Positions 27,326 through 36,500 of a DNA stretch of 64,000 bases are shown here, in pieces; position 1 is the first letter of the stretch; the number at the start of each line of letters is the position of its first letter. Origin of the DNA: Acetobacter indonesiensis (GTDB lineage: Bacteria > Pseudomonadota > Alphaproteobacteria > Acetobacterales > Acetobacteraceae). A program made the position numbers and the translations under genes. The DNA is taken from NCBI RefSeq assembly GCF_000963945.1, contig NZ_BAMW01000006.1:62001-126000 (forward strand). The letters run 5' to 3'. The notes below the pieces were generated by a model. The model did no database searches and had not been told where the DNA came from. It was given only the letters and a program-made list of their open reading frames with translations.

Positions 27326-28221
27326 ACCCAGAACGCCAGTTTGCTGCGTGAGCGGGAGAATGTGAAGAGTGAGAGAAGGCACAGAACCAGACTGGTGCCC
27401 AAAGCAATCCCCCAGGACAAGCCAGACGGAACGTGGCCAAGAAAAGGCATGCGGACAATATCAAGCATGGAGTAAAATGGGTTGAGGTAAAGCCACGTTG
27501 CGGTTGGGCCAAGCTGTTTTGCTTCCCAGATAACGGGTGTTACGTAAAAGAAAATCTGCAAAAGACTGCCAACAATAGGCGGTATATCGCGAAAACGGGC
27601 GCAGACTGACCCCAGCAACAGGCAGAATGCCACACAATCAATCAGCCACAGTGCAAGAGCCGGGAGCGCCAAGAGCATGGTTACCCCTGGCCATTTTCCC
27701 ATAATGATAAAGACGACCACCGGCACAATCACGGTATAGCTGAACATGACGCCGCAGCGGATGGTGGTTCGGAGTGCTTGCACGGTGTAGGGCATTGTGA
27801 CCGAGCGCAGGGTATCAGTCGCACGGGTAAATGTGCCGCAACTTTCTTGAATGAGTGTTGACAGCCCATTTTGCCACAGAATCAGCGAAATTGAGATGTA
27901 GGGGAGGTAATCCTGCAGTTTCAGATGAAATAGTTGAGAATAAATGCCCCCCATGGCACCAACCATCACGGCCGTCGTCAGTGTCAGCCAGAACGGTCCC
28001 AAGGTTGAGCCGCTATACTGCAGCCGTACATCCAGCCAGCCCAATGTAACAGCTAGCCGCCACAGGCCGCATGCTTCCATGATATCCTGCCATGCCAAAG
28101 ACAGGCGTGACTTTCTGGCACTGCGTGCTGGCGGCGGCGTCTGCCCAGCCGGTGGTATGACGGATGGTGCAGAAAAATCTGCATTTACTGTCTGTTCGGG
28201 GGAAGATGCGGTGACCATCAT
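27322..28221 (-). CDS. ABC-2 polysaccharide exporter permease (KpsM/Wzm type)
   Basis: A 299-residue protein with a Pro/Ala-rich N-terminus of about 40 residues and six hydrophobic segments. FWLTLTTAVMVGAMGGIYSQLF, the IPPIVGSLLQIFFYVTPVIWE stretch and the LYLNPFYSMLDIVR stretch before the last helices are typical of ABC-2 polysaccharide exporters. It is translationally coupled to the ATPase. No glycosyltransferase or biosynthetic gene is next to it, so the exported polymer is unknown. Confidence 0.93.
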   Translation of the reverse strand: MMVTASSPEQTVNADFSAPSVIPPAGQTPPPARSARKSRLSLAWQDIMEACGLWRLAVTLGWLDVRLQYSGSTLGPFWLTLTTAVMVGAMGGIYSQLFHLKLQDYLPYISISLILWQNGLSTLIQESCGTFTRATDTLRSVTMPYTVQALRTTIRCGVMFSYTVIVPVVVFIIMGKWPGVTMLLALPALALWLIDCVAFCLLLGSVCARFRDIPPIVGSLLQIFFYVTPVIWEAKQLGPTATWLYLNPFYSMLDIVRMPFLGHVPSGLSWGIALGTSLVLCLLSLFTFSRSRSKLAFWV

Positions 28222-28413
28222 GCTTTCTCGCCTATCCGATCAGGCTTCTGCCTGCAACTCCCGGTTTCCGTTTTGGACAGTGTCCATGCATGACGTGTTG
28301 CATGGCAGAAGCTGTCGATATAAACCTTTAGACAAGATTCTTTCCACATACTCTCAGGAGGATTTCCGGGATAGCCGGTGTTCCTCGTCTTCCAGACAGG
28401 GCGGATATAATCC

Positions 28414-29859
28414 ATGACATCCACGCCAACTTCCTATTCTGGCACTCACAACGCCCGGCGTGGTTCCCAACTGGTTCGACGGGTTCTCAAATCCTCCCCA
28501 GCCCTTGGTCTGCTGGCGCTTCTGGCAGCCTGTGCCGGACAACCCCGGCCGGGTGATTCTCCATCCATGCCGGTTGCAGAAGAAGCAGCCCATTATCGGG
28601 CCCATGCCCGGTCATATTACGCCCCGCCCGGTCCGCCGGAAGACCCGTGGGGGCCGTATATTCAGGAAGCCGCAAAACGCTTTGACGTGCCCGACGCATG
28701 GGTACGCGCAGTCATGCAGCAGGAATCTGGCGGTCGGCTGTTTCATAACGGCCAGTTTGTGACCTCGGCACCCGGCGCTATGGGGCTGATGCAGCTTATG
28801 CCGCCAACCTATGATGAAATGCGTTACGCCTATAATCTGGGCGATGATCCGTTTGATCCGCACGATAACATTCTGGCCGGCACAGCATATCTGCGTCAGA
28901 TGTACGATATTTATGGCTCCCCCGGCTTTCTGGCGGCCTACAATGCCGGCCCAGGGCGGCTTGAAGATTTTCTGACCCGTAACCGCACCCTGCCGCGTGA
29001 AACACGTAACTATGTTGCGGCCATCGGGCGCAAGATTGTGGGTATCTCTCCGTCAAATCGGTCTCAGGCAGATATTCTGGTTGCCAGCCACGATTCCATG
29101 GCTCTGGCCTATCAGCCAGTTCAAAGCAATTCCACAACATCGTCCGTGCAGACGGCGTGGGCACATAAACAGGATGGCATCAGCGTTGCTGGTAGCCAGC
29201 CGGTTCAAGTTGCTGAAGCGGCGAGCAATGAGAGTGGGTCAGACACCCCCTCTTATGGTTCTGAATGGCATCCGGTTTCTCATGCAGGCTCAAGCATTGC
29301 GGCTGCGACAGCACGGAGTGATGTCAGTTCTGTCTGGGCAAAACGGTTGGGGGCGGCTTCTTCTGCGTCTGCCTCGGAACCTGTTCAGGTCGCACAGGCG
29401 GTTGATGCGTCCGAACCTGTTGATAACCCGCTGGCTGACCCGGCTCAGGATGAAGCGCCAGCGACGCAGCCAGCCGTTGCACCAGCGCATGTTGTGCGGG
29501 TGGCGGCGGTAACACCAGTATCGCGCACCCAGCAGGGCCGTGGTTTTCACATTGTGAGCCCCGCCATGGCCGAGCCAGCACCGCTCCTGACGCGCAAGGC
29601 CCGCGCAGCAGAACCGCGTGATTGGGCCATTCAGGTTGGGGCGTTTGGTTCTGCTTCCATGGCGCAGCAGGCCACCGGTCAAGCCCGAACCAAAGCCAAT
29701 ACTTCTCTCTCTGGTGCGAAAGCGCAGGTTGCGGCCGTGCAGGTGAAGAAAAGCCGTCTCTATCGTGCGCGTTTGACCAACTTGTCGCACGATGACGCTG
29801 TAGCGGCATGCCGACGTCTGAGCGGCTGTGTGGTGGTGTCTCCCACATCGCGTTCCTGA
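28414..29859 (+). CDS. Lytic transglycosylase (SLT) lipoprotein with C-terminal SPOR domain
   Basis: A 481-residue exported protein. Lipobox L-A-A-C with C40 predicts an outer-membrane lipoprotein. Residues about 75-210 are a family 1 SLT domain with catalytic E104 in MQQESGG, followed by GAMGLMQLMP, DNILAGTAYLRQMYD and FLAAYNAGPG. A low-complexity Ala/Ser/Val region leads to a SPOR domain (AIQVGAFGSASMAQQATGQA ...), which binds denuded septal peptidoglycan. It should cleave glycan strands at the division site. The ATG is 28414. A closely similar gene lies at 40.4-41.8 kb. Confidence 0.93.
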   Translation: MTSTPTSYSGTHNARRGSQLVRRVLKSSPALGLLALLAACAGQPRPGDSPSMPVAEEAAHYRAHARSYYAPPGPPEDPWGPYIQEAAKRFDVPDAWVRAVMQQESGGRLFHNGQFVTSAPGAMGLMQLMPPTYDEMRYAYNLGDDPFDPHDNILAGTAYLRQMYDIYGSPGFLAAYNAGPGRLEDFLTRNRTLPRETRNYVAAIGRKIVGISPSNRSQADILVASHDSMALAYQPVQSNSTTSSVQTAWAHKQDGISVAGSQPVQVAEAASNESGSDTPSYGSEWHPVSHAGSSIAAATARSDVSSVWAKRLGAASSASASEPVQVAQAVDASEPVDNPLADPAQDEAPATQPAVAPAHVVRVAAVTPVSRTQQGRGFHIVSPAMAEPAPLLTRKARAAEPRDWAIQVGAFGSASMAQQATGQARTKANTSLSGAKAQVAAVQVKKSRLYRARLTNLSHDDAVAACRRLSGCVVVSPTSRS

Positions 29860-30197
29860 TCGGTTAGACTTAAAAAATCGTCAGGTGATCTGACGATTTC
29901 TGTAGGCTGTTCTGTGTTTTTCTGGCGGTGTTCCGGTCGCGATGGATCGTGCCACTGCTTCTGCCTGTCCCTGCGTTTTTGTATGAAGTGGCATGAGGTG
30001 CAGCGTAGGCCGTTGCTACAAAGTCTTCGTATAGCGCCAAGAAAATCGGTTGTTTGTGCCGATATCAGGACCATGCGTCCTAAACCACCGCTTCCGTTAT
30101 CGTAGTCCGGTTGGGGCGGTATGCAGACTATGTTAGGGCTTTCAGGTCTTTCTGGTGAGTTGCCCGTAACCCACCAGCGTTCAGCATCGAGGCCTTC
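29860..30197. other. Intergenic region, 338 bases
   Basis: Between the transglycosylase and an aminotransferase, both on the plus strand. A terminator lies at the start. The rest carries no gene that I can support and should hold the promoter of the aminotransferase. Confidence 0.45.
29875..29899 (+). terminator. Hairpin terminator after the transglycosylase gene
   Basis: AAATCGTCAG at 29875-29884 pairs with CTGACGATTT at 29890-29899 around five bases. The T stretch is inside the stem end; the tail beyond is weaker, so termination may be partial. Confidence 0.6.
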
Positions 30198-31349
30198 ATG
30201 ACTGTTCCCCATATAGATCCGTTTCATGCCATGACCATCAGTGCGCTTGCGCACAAACTGGCGGCGGAAGGGCGGAGCATTATTCATATGGAGTTCGGTC
30301 AGCCTTCTACAGGTGCGCCGCAGAAAGCCATAGAACGAGCACAGCATGTGTTGGCAACGGACCCGATGGGCTATTGGGAAAGTCAGCCGTTAAAAGAGCG
30401 GATTGTCCAGCATTATCAGGATACGTATGGCGTATCGCTTACTGCCGATCAGATTATTCTGACATGCGGCGCGTCCCCCGCATTGGTTCTGGCTCTGACA
30501 GTCAGTTTTGTGCCAGGAGCCAAAGTGGCACTGGCCCGACCGGGGTATGTAGCGTACCGCAATGTATTGCGGACCTTGCATATGGAACCCATTGAACTTG
30601 CCTGTGGAGAGGCAGAGCGATTTCAACTGACTGCGGAGGCGATAGCGGCTCTTGACCCTGCGCCGCAGGGACTGATTCTGGCCAGCCCCGCAAACCCGAC
30701 AGGCACCATTTTGTCTGCGGCAGAAATGCAGGCGATTGTGCGTGTCTGTCAGGATCGCAAGATCTGCATTATTTCAGACGAGATTTATCATGGTCTGAGT
30801 TATGGCGAGCCTGCTCATAGTGTGTTGGAATATGACGCTACGGCTTTGGTGGTAAACAGCTTCTCAAAATATTTCAGTATGGCGCCGTGGCGCTTGGGGT
30901 GGCTGGTTGTACCGCCTGAAAAAGTGGATGCCGCCCGTGCCCGGATGGGCAATTTGTTCCTGACACCTTCGTCCCTTAGCCAACATGCAGGCCTTGCTGC
31001 GTTTGAATGTCAGGATGAACTTGAAGGGCATGTGCAGACCTACCGCCGTAATCGGGACCTGATGCTGAAGGCTTTGCCCCAACTGGGGCTGAACCATATT
31101 GCTCCACCAGATGGTGCTTTTTATATTTATGCCGATATCAGCCATCTGACTAATGACAGCTTGGCATTCTGCAAACAGCTTCTGCTAGAGACTGGAGTGA
31201 CAACTGCGCCGGGCGTTGATTTTGACCCTGTAGAAGGCACCCATTTTATGCGCTTCAGTTTTGCTGTCTCGACAGACAGAATTGAGGATGCCATTGCGCG
31301 GATGATCCCGTGGTTTCAGGCGCAGGCAGAGAGGGCTTCTAAAACCTGA
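30198..31349 (+). CDS. Aspartate-aminotransferase-like PLP enzyme (class I/II)
   Basis: A 383-residue fold-type I aminotransferase. Motifs in order are MEFGQPSTGAP, LTCGASPALVLAL, ASPANPTGTIL, ISDEIYHGLSYG and the PLP lysine in NSFSKYFSMAPWRLGW. The C-terminus ends with MRFSFAVSTDRIEDAI, which contains the carboxylate-binding Arg. It could transaminate aspartate, aromatic amino acids or methionine-related keto acids; the exact substrate cannot be fixed. A single gene in front of the envelope operon, on the opposite strand. Confidence 0.9.
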   Translation: MTVPHIDPFHAMTISALAHKLAAEGRSIIHMEFGQPSTGAPQKAIERAQHVLATDPMGYWESQPLKERIVQHYQDTYGVSLTADQIILTCGASPALVLALTVSFVPGAKVALARPGYVAYRNVLRTLHMEPIELACGEAERFQLTAEAIAALDPAPQGLILASPANPTGTILSAAEMQAIVRVCQDRKICIISDEIYHGLSYGEPAHSVLEYDATALVVNSFSKYFSMAPWRLGWLVVPPEKVDAARARMGNLFLTPSSLSQHAGLAAFECQDELEGHVQTYRRNRDLMLKALPQLGLNHIAPPDGAFYIYADISHLTNDSLAFCKQLLLETGVTTAPGVDFDPVEGTHFMRFSFAVSTDRIEDAIARMIPWFQAQAERASKT

Positions 31350-31542
31350 AACGCGTTTGCCAGACGATTTCAAAAATATGGCGGGATCATCTCTGGTGCG
31401 TATTGCATGTCCCGAAATATTGTTTTTTTGGGCGCACTTTCGTGTGGTCACTGAAAAGCCACTGGTTAGTCTATCATGCTTGAGCGGCGTGACCCCTTGT
31501 GTTTTTCAATAATTCGGGCCGCTTCACCCCATGTATGGGGGC

Positions 31543-31593
31543 TAAAATTCTCTTTTGCTTCTTCTGGAAAGACCTGACGGAGCAAAAGAGAAT
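31543..31593 (-). terminator. Terminator of the hldD-lgt-midA-pgeF-lipoprotein operon
   Basis: A perfect 13-bp stem, 31547-31559 with 31581-31593, starting 17 bases after the lipoprotein stop on the minus strand. TTTTAGCC follows the stem in that direction. A CCCC/GGGG mini-hairpin follows at 31527-31540. Confidence 0.75.
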
Positions 31594-31609
31594 GGCCAGA
31601 CCGGCGGCT

Positions 31610-32563
31610 TTATTTCTTGTCGCTTTCTTTCTGTTTGGTTGCCGTTGCTTTTGACGCATCGGGCAGTGGTGCGTTTTCCCGGCCGGAATAGCGATCAAGA
31701 ATCTGGTCAACCGCGGCGGCTGCTTCCTGTGCGGCAACCACCGCAACATCGCCCCAGTAATGGTCAAGTGAATGGGCATCAATGTCATGAAGCTGGGTGG
31801 CGGCTCCGGCCTCTTTTCCGTTTTTGTCCAGAACTTGCCAGACAATTTCTATGTGCTCCTGCGGGTGGCCGGTGGTGCCTGCAGGGCCGGGTGTCAGTTT
31901 GACCTTCCCATTTACCGTGAAGTCGGCATTGGTGGCTGTGTTCTGCAATGTATCGGGGGTGTTGCGGAATGATGCCGCAAACGCACGGGCCAAGGAAACA
32001 TCACCGTCCCCAGGTGCGCCTGTCACGCCTGTAAAGTAAACGCGGGCGGCACGGTGTTTCAGGCTGTGCGGGTCTTTTTCCATATCATCGGCCTGAATGC
32101 CAGTCAGGACAGAGGCAATACGGGGCGCAGCATCAGCCGCTACGGCGCTTAACAGGTCCGCATTCGCAGCGCTCCATTGCACTGCTGGGACAGGAGCACC
32201 TTCCTGCGTAGCGCGAATTTCGTTTTTCGGCGTCATGACCTGATAAAGCGGCACAATCTGATCACCGCGCTGTTCAGCGTGCATGGCCAGCCACCAGTCG
32301 CCTTTGCGTACAGGTTGCGCCATGGCGGGAATTGTCTGCTGTAACAGTTCCTCTGCTACATCCTTTGCCCAGATCTGTGCAGTATCGCCCGGAAGCAGGG
32401 ACTTGGCAGGTGTTGGAATATCAAGGCGTGATGGCGGCGCATTGGCCGCCAGTTGTTTGGCTTCCTTGCCGGGGTTTGAAAACGGATGCGGTACATCCAA
32501 ACAGCCGCCCAATAACAAAAGCGTGGAAAGGGGAAGGGCAGCCTGACGGAGGAAAGATATCAT
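31610..32563 (-). CDS. Lipoprotein of unknown function (317 aa), last gene of envelope operon
   Basis: The lipobox LLGGC with the cysteine at about residue 21 indicates an exported lipoprotein. The mature part has no repeat or membrane segment and ends in a Lys/Ala/Glu-rich tail. Its ATG overlaps the pgeF stop as ATGA, with AGGAG upstream, so it is made together with PgeF. I do not recognise the domain. The stretches WLAMHAEQRGDQIVPLYQV and DIDAHSLDHYWGDVAVVAAQ look conserved in style. The fixed position behind lgt, midA and pgeF points to an envelope function. Confidence 0.85.
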   Translation of the reverse strand: MISFLRQAALPLSTLLLLGGCLDVPHPFSNPGKEAKQLAANAPPSRLDIPTPAKSLLPGDTAQIWAKDVAEELLQQTIPAMAQPVRKGDWWLAMHAEQRGDQIVPLYQVMTPKNEIRATQEGAPVPAVQWSAANADLLSAVAADAAPRIASVLTGIQADDMEKDPHSLKHRAARVYFTGVTGAPGDGDVSLARAFAASFRNTPDTLQNTATNADFTVNGKVKLTPGPAGTTGHPQEHIEIVWQVLDKNGKEAGAATQLHDIDAHSLDHYWGDVAVVAAQEAAAAVDQILDRYSGRENAPLPDASKATATKQKESDKK

Positions 32564-33381
32564 CCGTTCTGAACTCCTGGTGCAATCACGGAAATCTGGT
32601 GGCCAATGGGCCCGCCACCGGCCAGAGTACGCCTGCGATGGCTGAAAAAGCGTTTTTCGTCAGCTTTGGTGTCAACACCCAAAGCCGCAGCGTGGCCAAC
32701 ACCGGCCCGTTCAAGACGAAACACACACCACCCGGCCAGATCAAACTGATAATGCCCGGGCCGTAGGCCGGGGGCAAAGAAGCGAGCCGCCTGCTGATCG
32801 GCAGAGAGAATGGCGTGGTGCATATCCTCGCCTGTCTCATAGCTTTCCTGCGCAATGCAGGGGCCAACGACGGCCCGTACGTCAGCAGGGTGTGCGCCAA
32901 GGGCCTGCATGGCCTCCAGTGTTGCTTCCAGCACACCAGCCAAAGCTCCTCGCCACCCGGCGTGGGCTGCTCCAACAATCTGCCCGTTGGTGGAAGAAAA
33001 CAGCACAGGGGCGCAATCGGCCGTGATCGTCCCTAATGCAACCTGAGGTTGTGATGTAACCATAGCGTCAGCTTCTTCACCCGCGCCCACAGGCCAGGGC
33101 TCTGTGACGGTTATGACCCGCTTGCCATGAACCTGCGTCACGCCAACCAGTCTGTCTGTGGGCACCCCAATCCAGTGTGCAACGCGCCGCCGATTTTCGG
33201 ACAGATGAGCCGGGTCATCCCCTGACCGGGTGGAGCAGTTCAGGCTGGCGTAAGGGCCGCTTGAAACACCGCCTTCACGTGTGAAAAAGCCGTGGCGCGC
33301 CGCAGAGAGTAACGGGCTGGTCAATGGTGAGGGTTGGGTGGCGGCAGGGGCAGGCGTATCAGTGCGTGGGCCAGAGGTCAT
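32560..33381 (-). CDS. pgeF: PgeF/YfiH-type peptidoglycan editing factor (polyphenol oxidase family)
   Basis: A 273-residue CNF1/YfiH-fold protein. The His-Cys-His metal/catalytic set is seen in VTQVHGKRVI, TADCAPVLF and AAHAGWRGALAGV. In E. coli YfiH removes non-native amino acids from cytosolic muropeptide precursors; homologues also show purine nucleoside phosphorylase or laccase-like activity. Its ends overlap both neighbours by ATGA, so it is tightly coupled to midA upstream and the lipoprotein downstream. Confidence 0.93.
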   Translation of the reverse strand: MTSGPRTDTPAPAATQPSPLTSPLLSAARHGFFTREGGVSSGPYASLNCSTRSGDDPAHLSENRRRVAHWIGVPTDRLVGVTQVHGKRVITVTEPWPVGAGEEADAMVTSQPQVALGTITADCAPVLFSSTNGQIVGAAHAGWRGALAGVLEATLEAMQALGAHPADVRAVVGPCIAQESYETGEDMHHAILSADQQAARFFAPGLRPGHYQFDLAGWCVFRLERAGVGHAAALGVDTKADEKRFFSHRRRTLAGGGPIGHQISVIAPGVQNG

Positions 33382-34406
33382 GCTGCCGGTCCTTTCATGA
33401 AGCCGGGTGGCGTCGGTAATGCGGGGCTGGTGACAGCCAAAACACGGAAAAGATGCCCCATTTTTTCTGGTGCAGCCAACCGCTGTGCGCCGCTGCGCAG
33501 CATTGCGGCGTCTGATGCTGTGGCATGAAGGGCAAGCTGTTCCGTTCGTTCCATAAGCCCTAAATCACGCAAAAACGCCCCTTGTGTGACAGCATCGCAA
33601 ATTTTAGCGCCTGCCTGACGTGCGGCTGCGGCAAAGGCCGTGAAATCAACATGGGCTGTCAGATCAGCGTCCCCTGCGGCTTGCAGGGGTTCTGCTGGCT
33701 GGGCATGACGCAACGCCTGAAGGGAATCACCAGTAAGAGTGGAGAAATGGCCATAATCGAGAAAAAGCGCTGCGCCCGGTGTCGTGCGAAAGCGCTCCCC
33801 AAGCAGTCTGGCAACAGCGAGTGCAGGTTCACACACTTCCACAACGCTATTTTCTTCCAAAATCCGGCCATCTGGCAGGGCAGGGGCTGCAGAGGGTACA
33901 AGACAGAAAGCACCGTTCTGCACATAGCGTTCCTGCCATCCCTGTTCACGGCTGTTGATGAACTGACGAATAGGCAGCGCATCCAGAAATTCATTGGCCA
34001 GAAGAATGATGGGGCCGGGCGGTAAATCTTCTACCGCATCATGCCAGATGGGCTGTGCATAAGGGGCCAGCGCTTTCGCCTGTGCGGCGCGCATGAGCGG
34101 AGATGTTTCTACAAAATGCACATCTAACGCCTGTGCAAAGGCTGGCACCTGTCTGGTGATCACCCGCAGGGCATCAGCCATCAGGGTGCCGCGGCCGGGG
34201 CCAGCTTCGGCCAGAATAACGGGGCTGGGTCGGCCCATGCTGACCCACACCATGGCCGCCCATGCGCCCAGAAGCTCGCCAAAAACCTGAGATATTTCGG
34301 GGGCTGTAATAAAGTCTGACAGCAGTGGATGCGTGGCATAATACTGCGCATTGGCCCGTGCCATAAACACATCCAGCCGCTCTGCACCGGGGGGAGGAAG
34401 TACCAT
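33378..34406 (-). CDS. SAM-dependent methyltransferase of the MidA/NDUFAF7 family
   Basis: A 342-residue class I methyltransferase of the DUF185/MidA type. The SAM motif AEAGPGRGTLMADALR, the region ANEFLDALPIRQFI and DYGHFSTLTGDSLQAL are family landmarks. The mitochondrial relative NDUFAF7 methylates an arginine of complex I; the bacterial substrate is not established. The start ATG at 34406 lies 11 bases after the lgt stop, without a strong ribosome site, which suggests translation coupled to lgt. Its stop overlaps pgeF. Confidence 0.92.
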   Translation of the reverse strand: MVLPPPGAERLDVFMARANAQYYATHPLLSDFITAPEISQVFGELLGAWAAMVWVSMGRPSPVILAEAGPGRGTLMADALRVITRQVPAFAQALDVHFVETSPLMRAAQAKALAPYAQPIWHDAVEDLPPGPIILLANEFLDALPIRQFINSREQGWQERYVQNGAFCLVPSAAPALPDGRILEENSVVEVCEPALAVARLLGERFRTTPGAALFLDYGHFSTLTGDSLQALRHAQPAEPLQAAGDADLTAHVDFTAFAAAARQAGAKICDAVTQGAFLRDLGLMERTEQLALHATASDAAMLRSGAQRLAAPEKMGHLFRVLAVTSPALPTPPGFMKGPAA

Positions 34407-34417
34407 AACCGGTTCGG

Positions 34418-35263
34418 TCAGGATTCCGCCGCCTCGGTGGCTGTAAGGGGCAGGCCCGCATACACGGGTTTACTGCGGGCGTTCACAATAAGTCCGATGC
34501 CCGCGATGATCATGGGGATGCACAGAAGCTGACCCATGGTCAGGCCGCCGGGCAAGAAGCCCAGAAAGGCGTCTGGCTCGCGGAAAAATTCGCAGAAGCT
34601 GCGGGCGCATCCATATCCAACCAGAAACATACCTGCCAGAAAACCGGGGCGTTCACGAATGCTCTGTTTGCGGGATGCCGCAAACAGAACCAGAAACAGC
34701 AGCAAGCCTTCCGTCAGGGCTTCATACAGTTCAGACGGGTGGCGTGGAATACCGCCTGCGTCGGGGAAGATCATGGCCCATGGCAGGCTGGCAGGGGCTT
34801 CGCGCCCCCATAATTCCCCATTGATGAAGTTTGCGATACGGCCCAGCCCCAACCCGATGGGCACAGCGACCGTTGCACGGTCTGCAAACGCCAGAAAGTT
34901 AATGCCATTCCGCCAGGAAAACAGCGCCATGGCCACAATGACGCCCAGTGCGCCGCCATGGAACGACATGCCGCCGTGCCAGACTTCCAGCATGGCCAGC
35001 GGATGGGTCAGATAATAGCCCGGCTGATAAAACAGGACGTAACCCAAGCGGCCACCCAGTAAAACGCCCAGCGTTACCCACCCCAGAAAATCATCAGCCT
35101 GTTCGGGTGTTGCGGCACGGGGGGCAAGTGTGACCAGCCGCCGCAACAGGGCAATGCCCAGCACAATCCCCACAATGTAGGACAGGGCATACCAACGGAT
35201 GGTCAGCGGCCCCAGATGCACCAGTACCGGGTCAAATTGCGGAAAAAGAAGAACAGGCAGCAT
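34418..35263 (-). CDS. lgt: Prolipoprotein diacylglyceryl transferase
   Basis: A 281-residue inner-membrane enzyme with seven or eight hydrophobic segments. WHGGMSFHGGALG carries the essential His; GRIANFINGELWGR is the Lgt signature. It transfers diacylglycerol from phosphatidylglycerol to the cysteine of lipobox proteins. It is 30 bases after hldD. Several lipoproteins encoded nearby (28.4, 31.6, 42.6, 48.3 and 50.5 kb) would depend on it. Confidence 0.96.
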   Translation of the reverse strand: MLPVLLFPQFDPVLVHLGPLTIRWYALSYIVGIVLGIALLRRLVTLAPRAATPEQADDFLGWVTLGVLLGGRLGYVLFYQPGYYLTHPLAMLEVWHGGMSFHGGALGVIVAMALFSWRNGINFLAFADRATVAVPIGLGLGRIANFINGELWGREAPASLPWAMIFPDAGGIPRHPSELYEALTEGLLLFLVLFAASRKQSIRERPGFLAGMFLVGYGCARSFCEFFREPDAFLGFLPGGLTMGQLLCIPMIIAGIGLIVNARSKPVYAGLPLTATEAAES

Positions 35264-35293
35264 GCAGGCTATGATCCAGTAAGGGAAGGCGGG

Positions 35294-36274
35294 TTACAGA
35301 TAGGGGTTTTCGGTTGCCAGATAGGTCTGAACATACTGGCGGATGCCGTCTTCAAGCGATGTGAACGCCCCCGTATAGCCCGCTGCCCGCAGCCGCGTAA
35401 GGTCTGCTTGCGTGTAAGACTGATACTGCCCGCGCAGACTGTCTGGCATGTCAATGAATTCGACCTGCCGGGGCGCGCCTGCTGCATCACAGACGGCGTG
35501 GGCCAGATCAAGATACGTGCGGGCTGTGCCGCTTCCGCAGTTGAACAGGCCAGAGACCGTCGGGTTGTCATACAGCCAGAGCATGACGTCCACGACATCA
35601 CCGACCCACACAAAATCCCGTGCCTGTGCGCCATCCGCAATATCGGGGCGATCAGACCGGAACAGGCGCGCAGGTTTGCCTGCTCTGACCTCGTCATATT
35701 TTACCTTCACCACAGAGATCATTTTGCCTTTGTGGTATTCATTCGGGCCGTAAACATTGAAAAACTTCAATCCGGCCCATTGTGGCGGCTTGGATTTGCC
35801 CTGCTTCAGGCCCGCCATAACATGCTGGTCAAACACATGCTTGGACCAGCCATACAGGTTTAGCGGTTCAAGCGTGTTCAGGCGGGACGGGTCATCCACA
35901 AACAGGTCAGGTTTGTCGGCTGCGCCATAGGTTGCGGCGGACGAGGCATAAATAAAGCGCGTGTCATTTTGTGCGCACCACTCCCACAGGCGTTGGGATA
36001 GGGCGACGTTGGTACGCCAGACAAGGTCAGCATCCCGCGCCGTTGTTTCACTGATAGCGCCCATATGGAACACGGCATCGATATCGGGCCGGGTTTCAAG
36101 AAAGGCATCAAGTTCTTCAGGCGCGATGATGCGTGCGGGGGCATGCTGCCCCAGATTCCGCCATTTCAGGTCAGAACCCAGCCAGTCCACCACAAGAGTA
36201 TCCAGCCCCCGCTGTGCGAGAGCCGCCTGAAGGCATGAGCCAATGAAACCGGCGCCACCGGTGATGATAATCAT
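35294..36274 (-). CDS. hldD: ADP-L-glycero-D-manno-heptose 6-epimerase
   Basis: About 326 aa. The short-chain dehydrogenase fold starts with MIIITGGAGFIGS, so I placed the start at 36274 although the frame extends 28 codons further. The catalytic YGWSK (Tyr and Lys) and RDFVWVGDVVDVMLWLYDN near the end are typical of HldD/RfaD. It epimerises ADP-D-glycero- to ADP-L-glycero-manno-heptose for lipopolysaccharide core synthesis. First gene of the envelope operon on the minus strand. Confidence 0.93.
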   Translation of the reverse strand: MIIITGGAGFIGSCLQAALAQRGLDTLVVDWLGSDLKWRNLGQHAPARIIAPEELDAFLETRPDIDAVFHMGAISETTARDADLVWRTNVALSQRLWEWCAQNDTRFIYASSAATYGAADKPDLFVDDPSRLNTLEPLNLYGWSKHVFDQHVMAGLKQGKSKPPQWAGLKFFNVYGPNEYHKGKMISVVKVKYDEVRAGKPARLFRSDRPDIADGAQARDFVWVGDVVDVMLWLYDNPTVSGLFNCGSGTARTYLDLAHAVCDAAGAPRQVEFIDMPDSLRGQYQSYTQADLTRLRAAGYTGAFTSLEDGIRQYVQTYLATENPYL

Positions 36275-36500
36275 GGCAGGCAGTATAAGGGGCGTAACCG
36301 CTGGCTCCAAGATGGCTTTGCGTCTTGTGTGGCGGTTTTTCTTTATGGGATGCCACAATCCGGCACAGAATAAAGCCGCGTCAGAATTATTGGGATATTT
36401 TTACCTGCTTTTCGCGTAATAGTAGAGGCAACAGGGGGCCACTTATAGACGCCCGTGCCCTGTATTGGGGCCCTGCATGTGATTCTATAAGGATTTCTTG

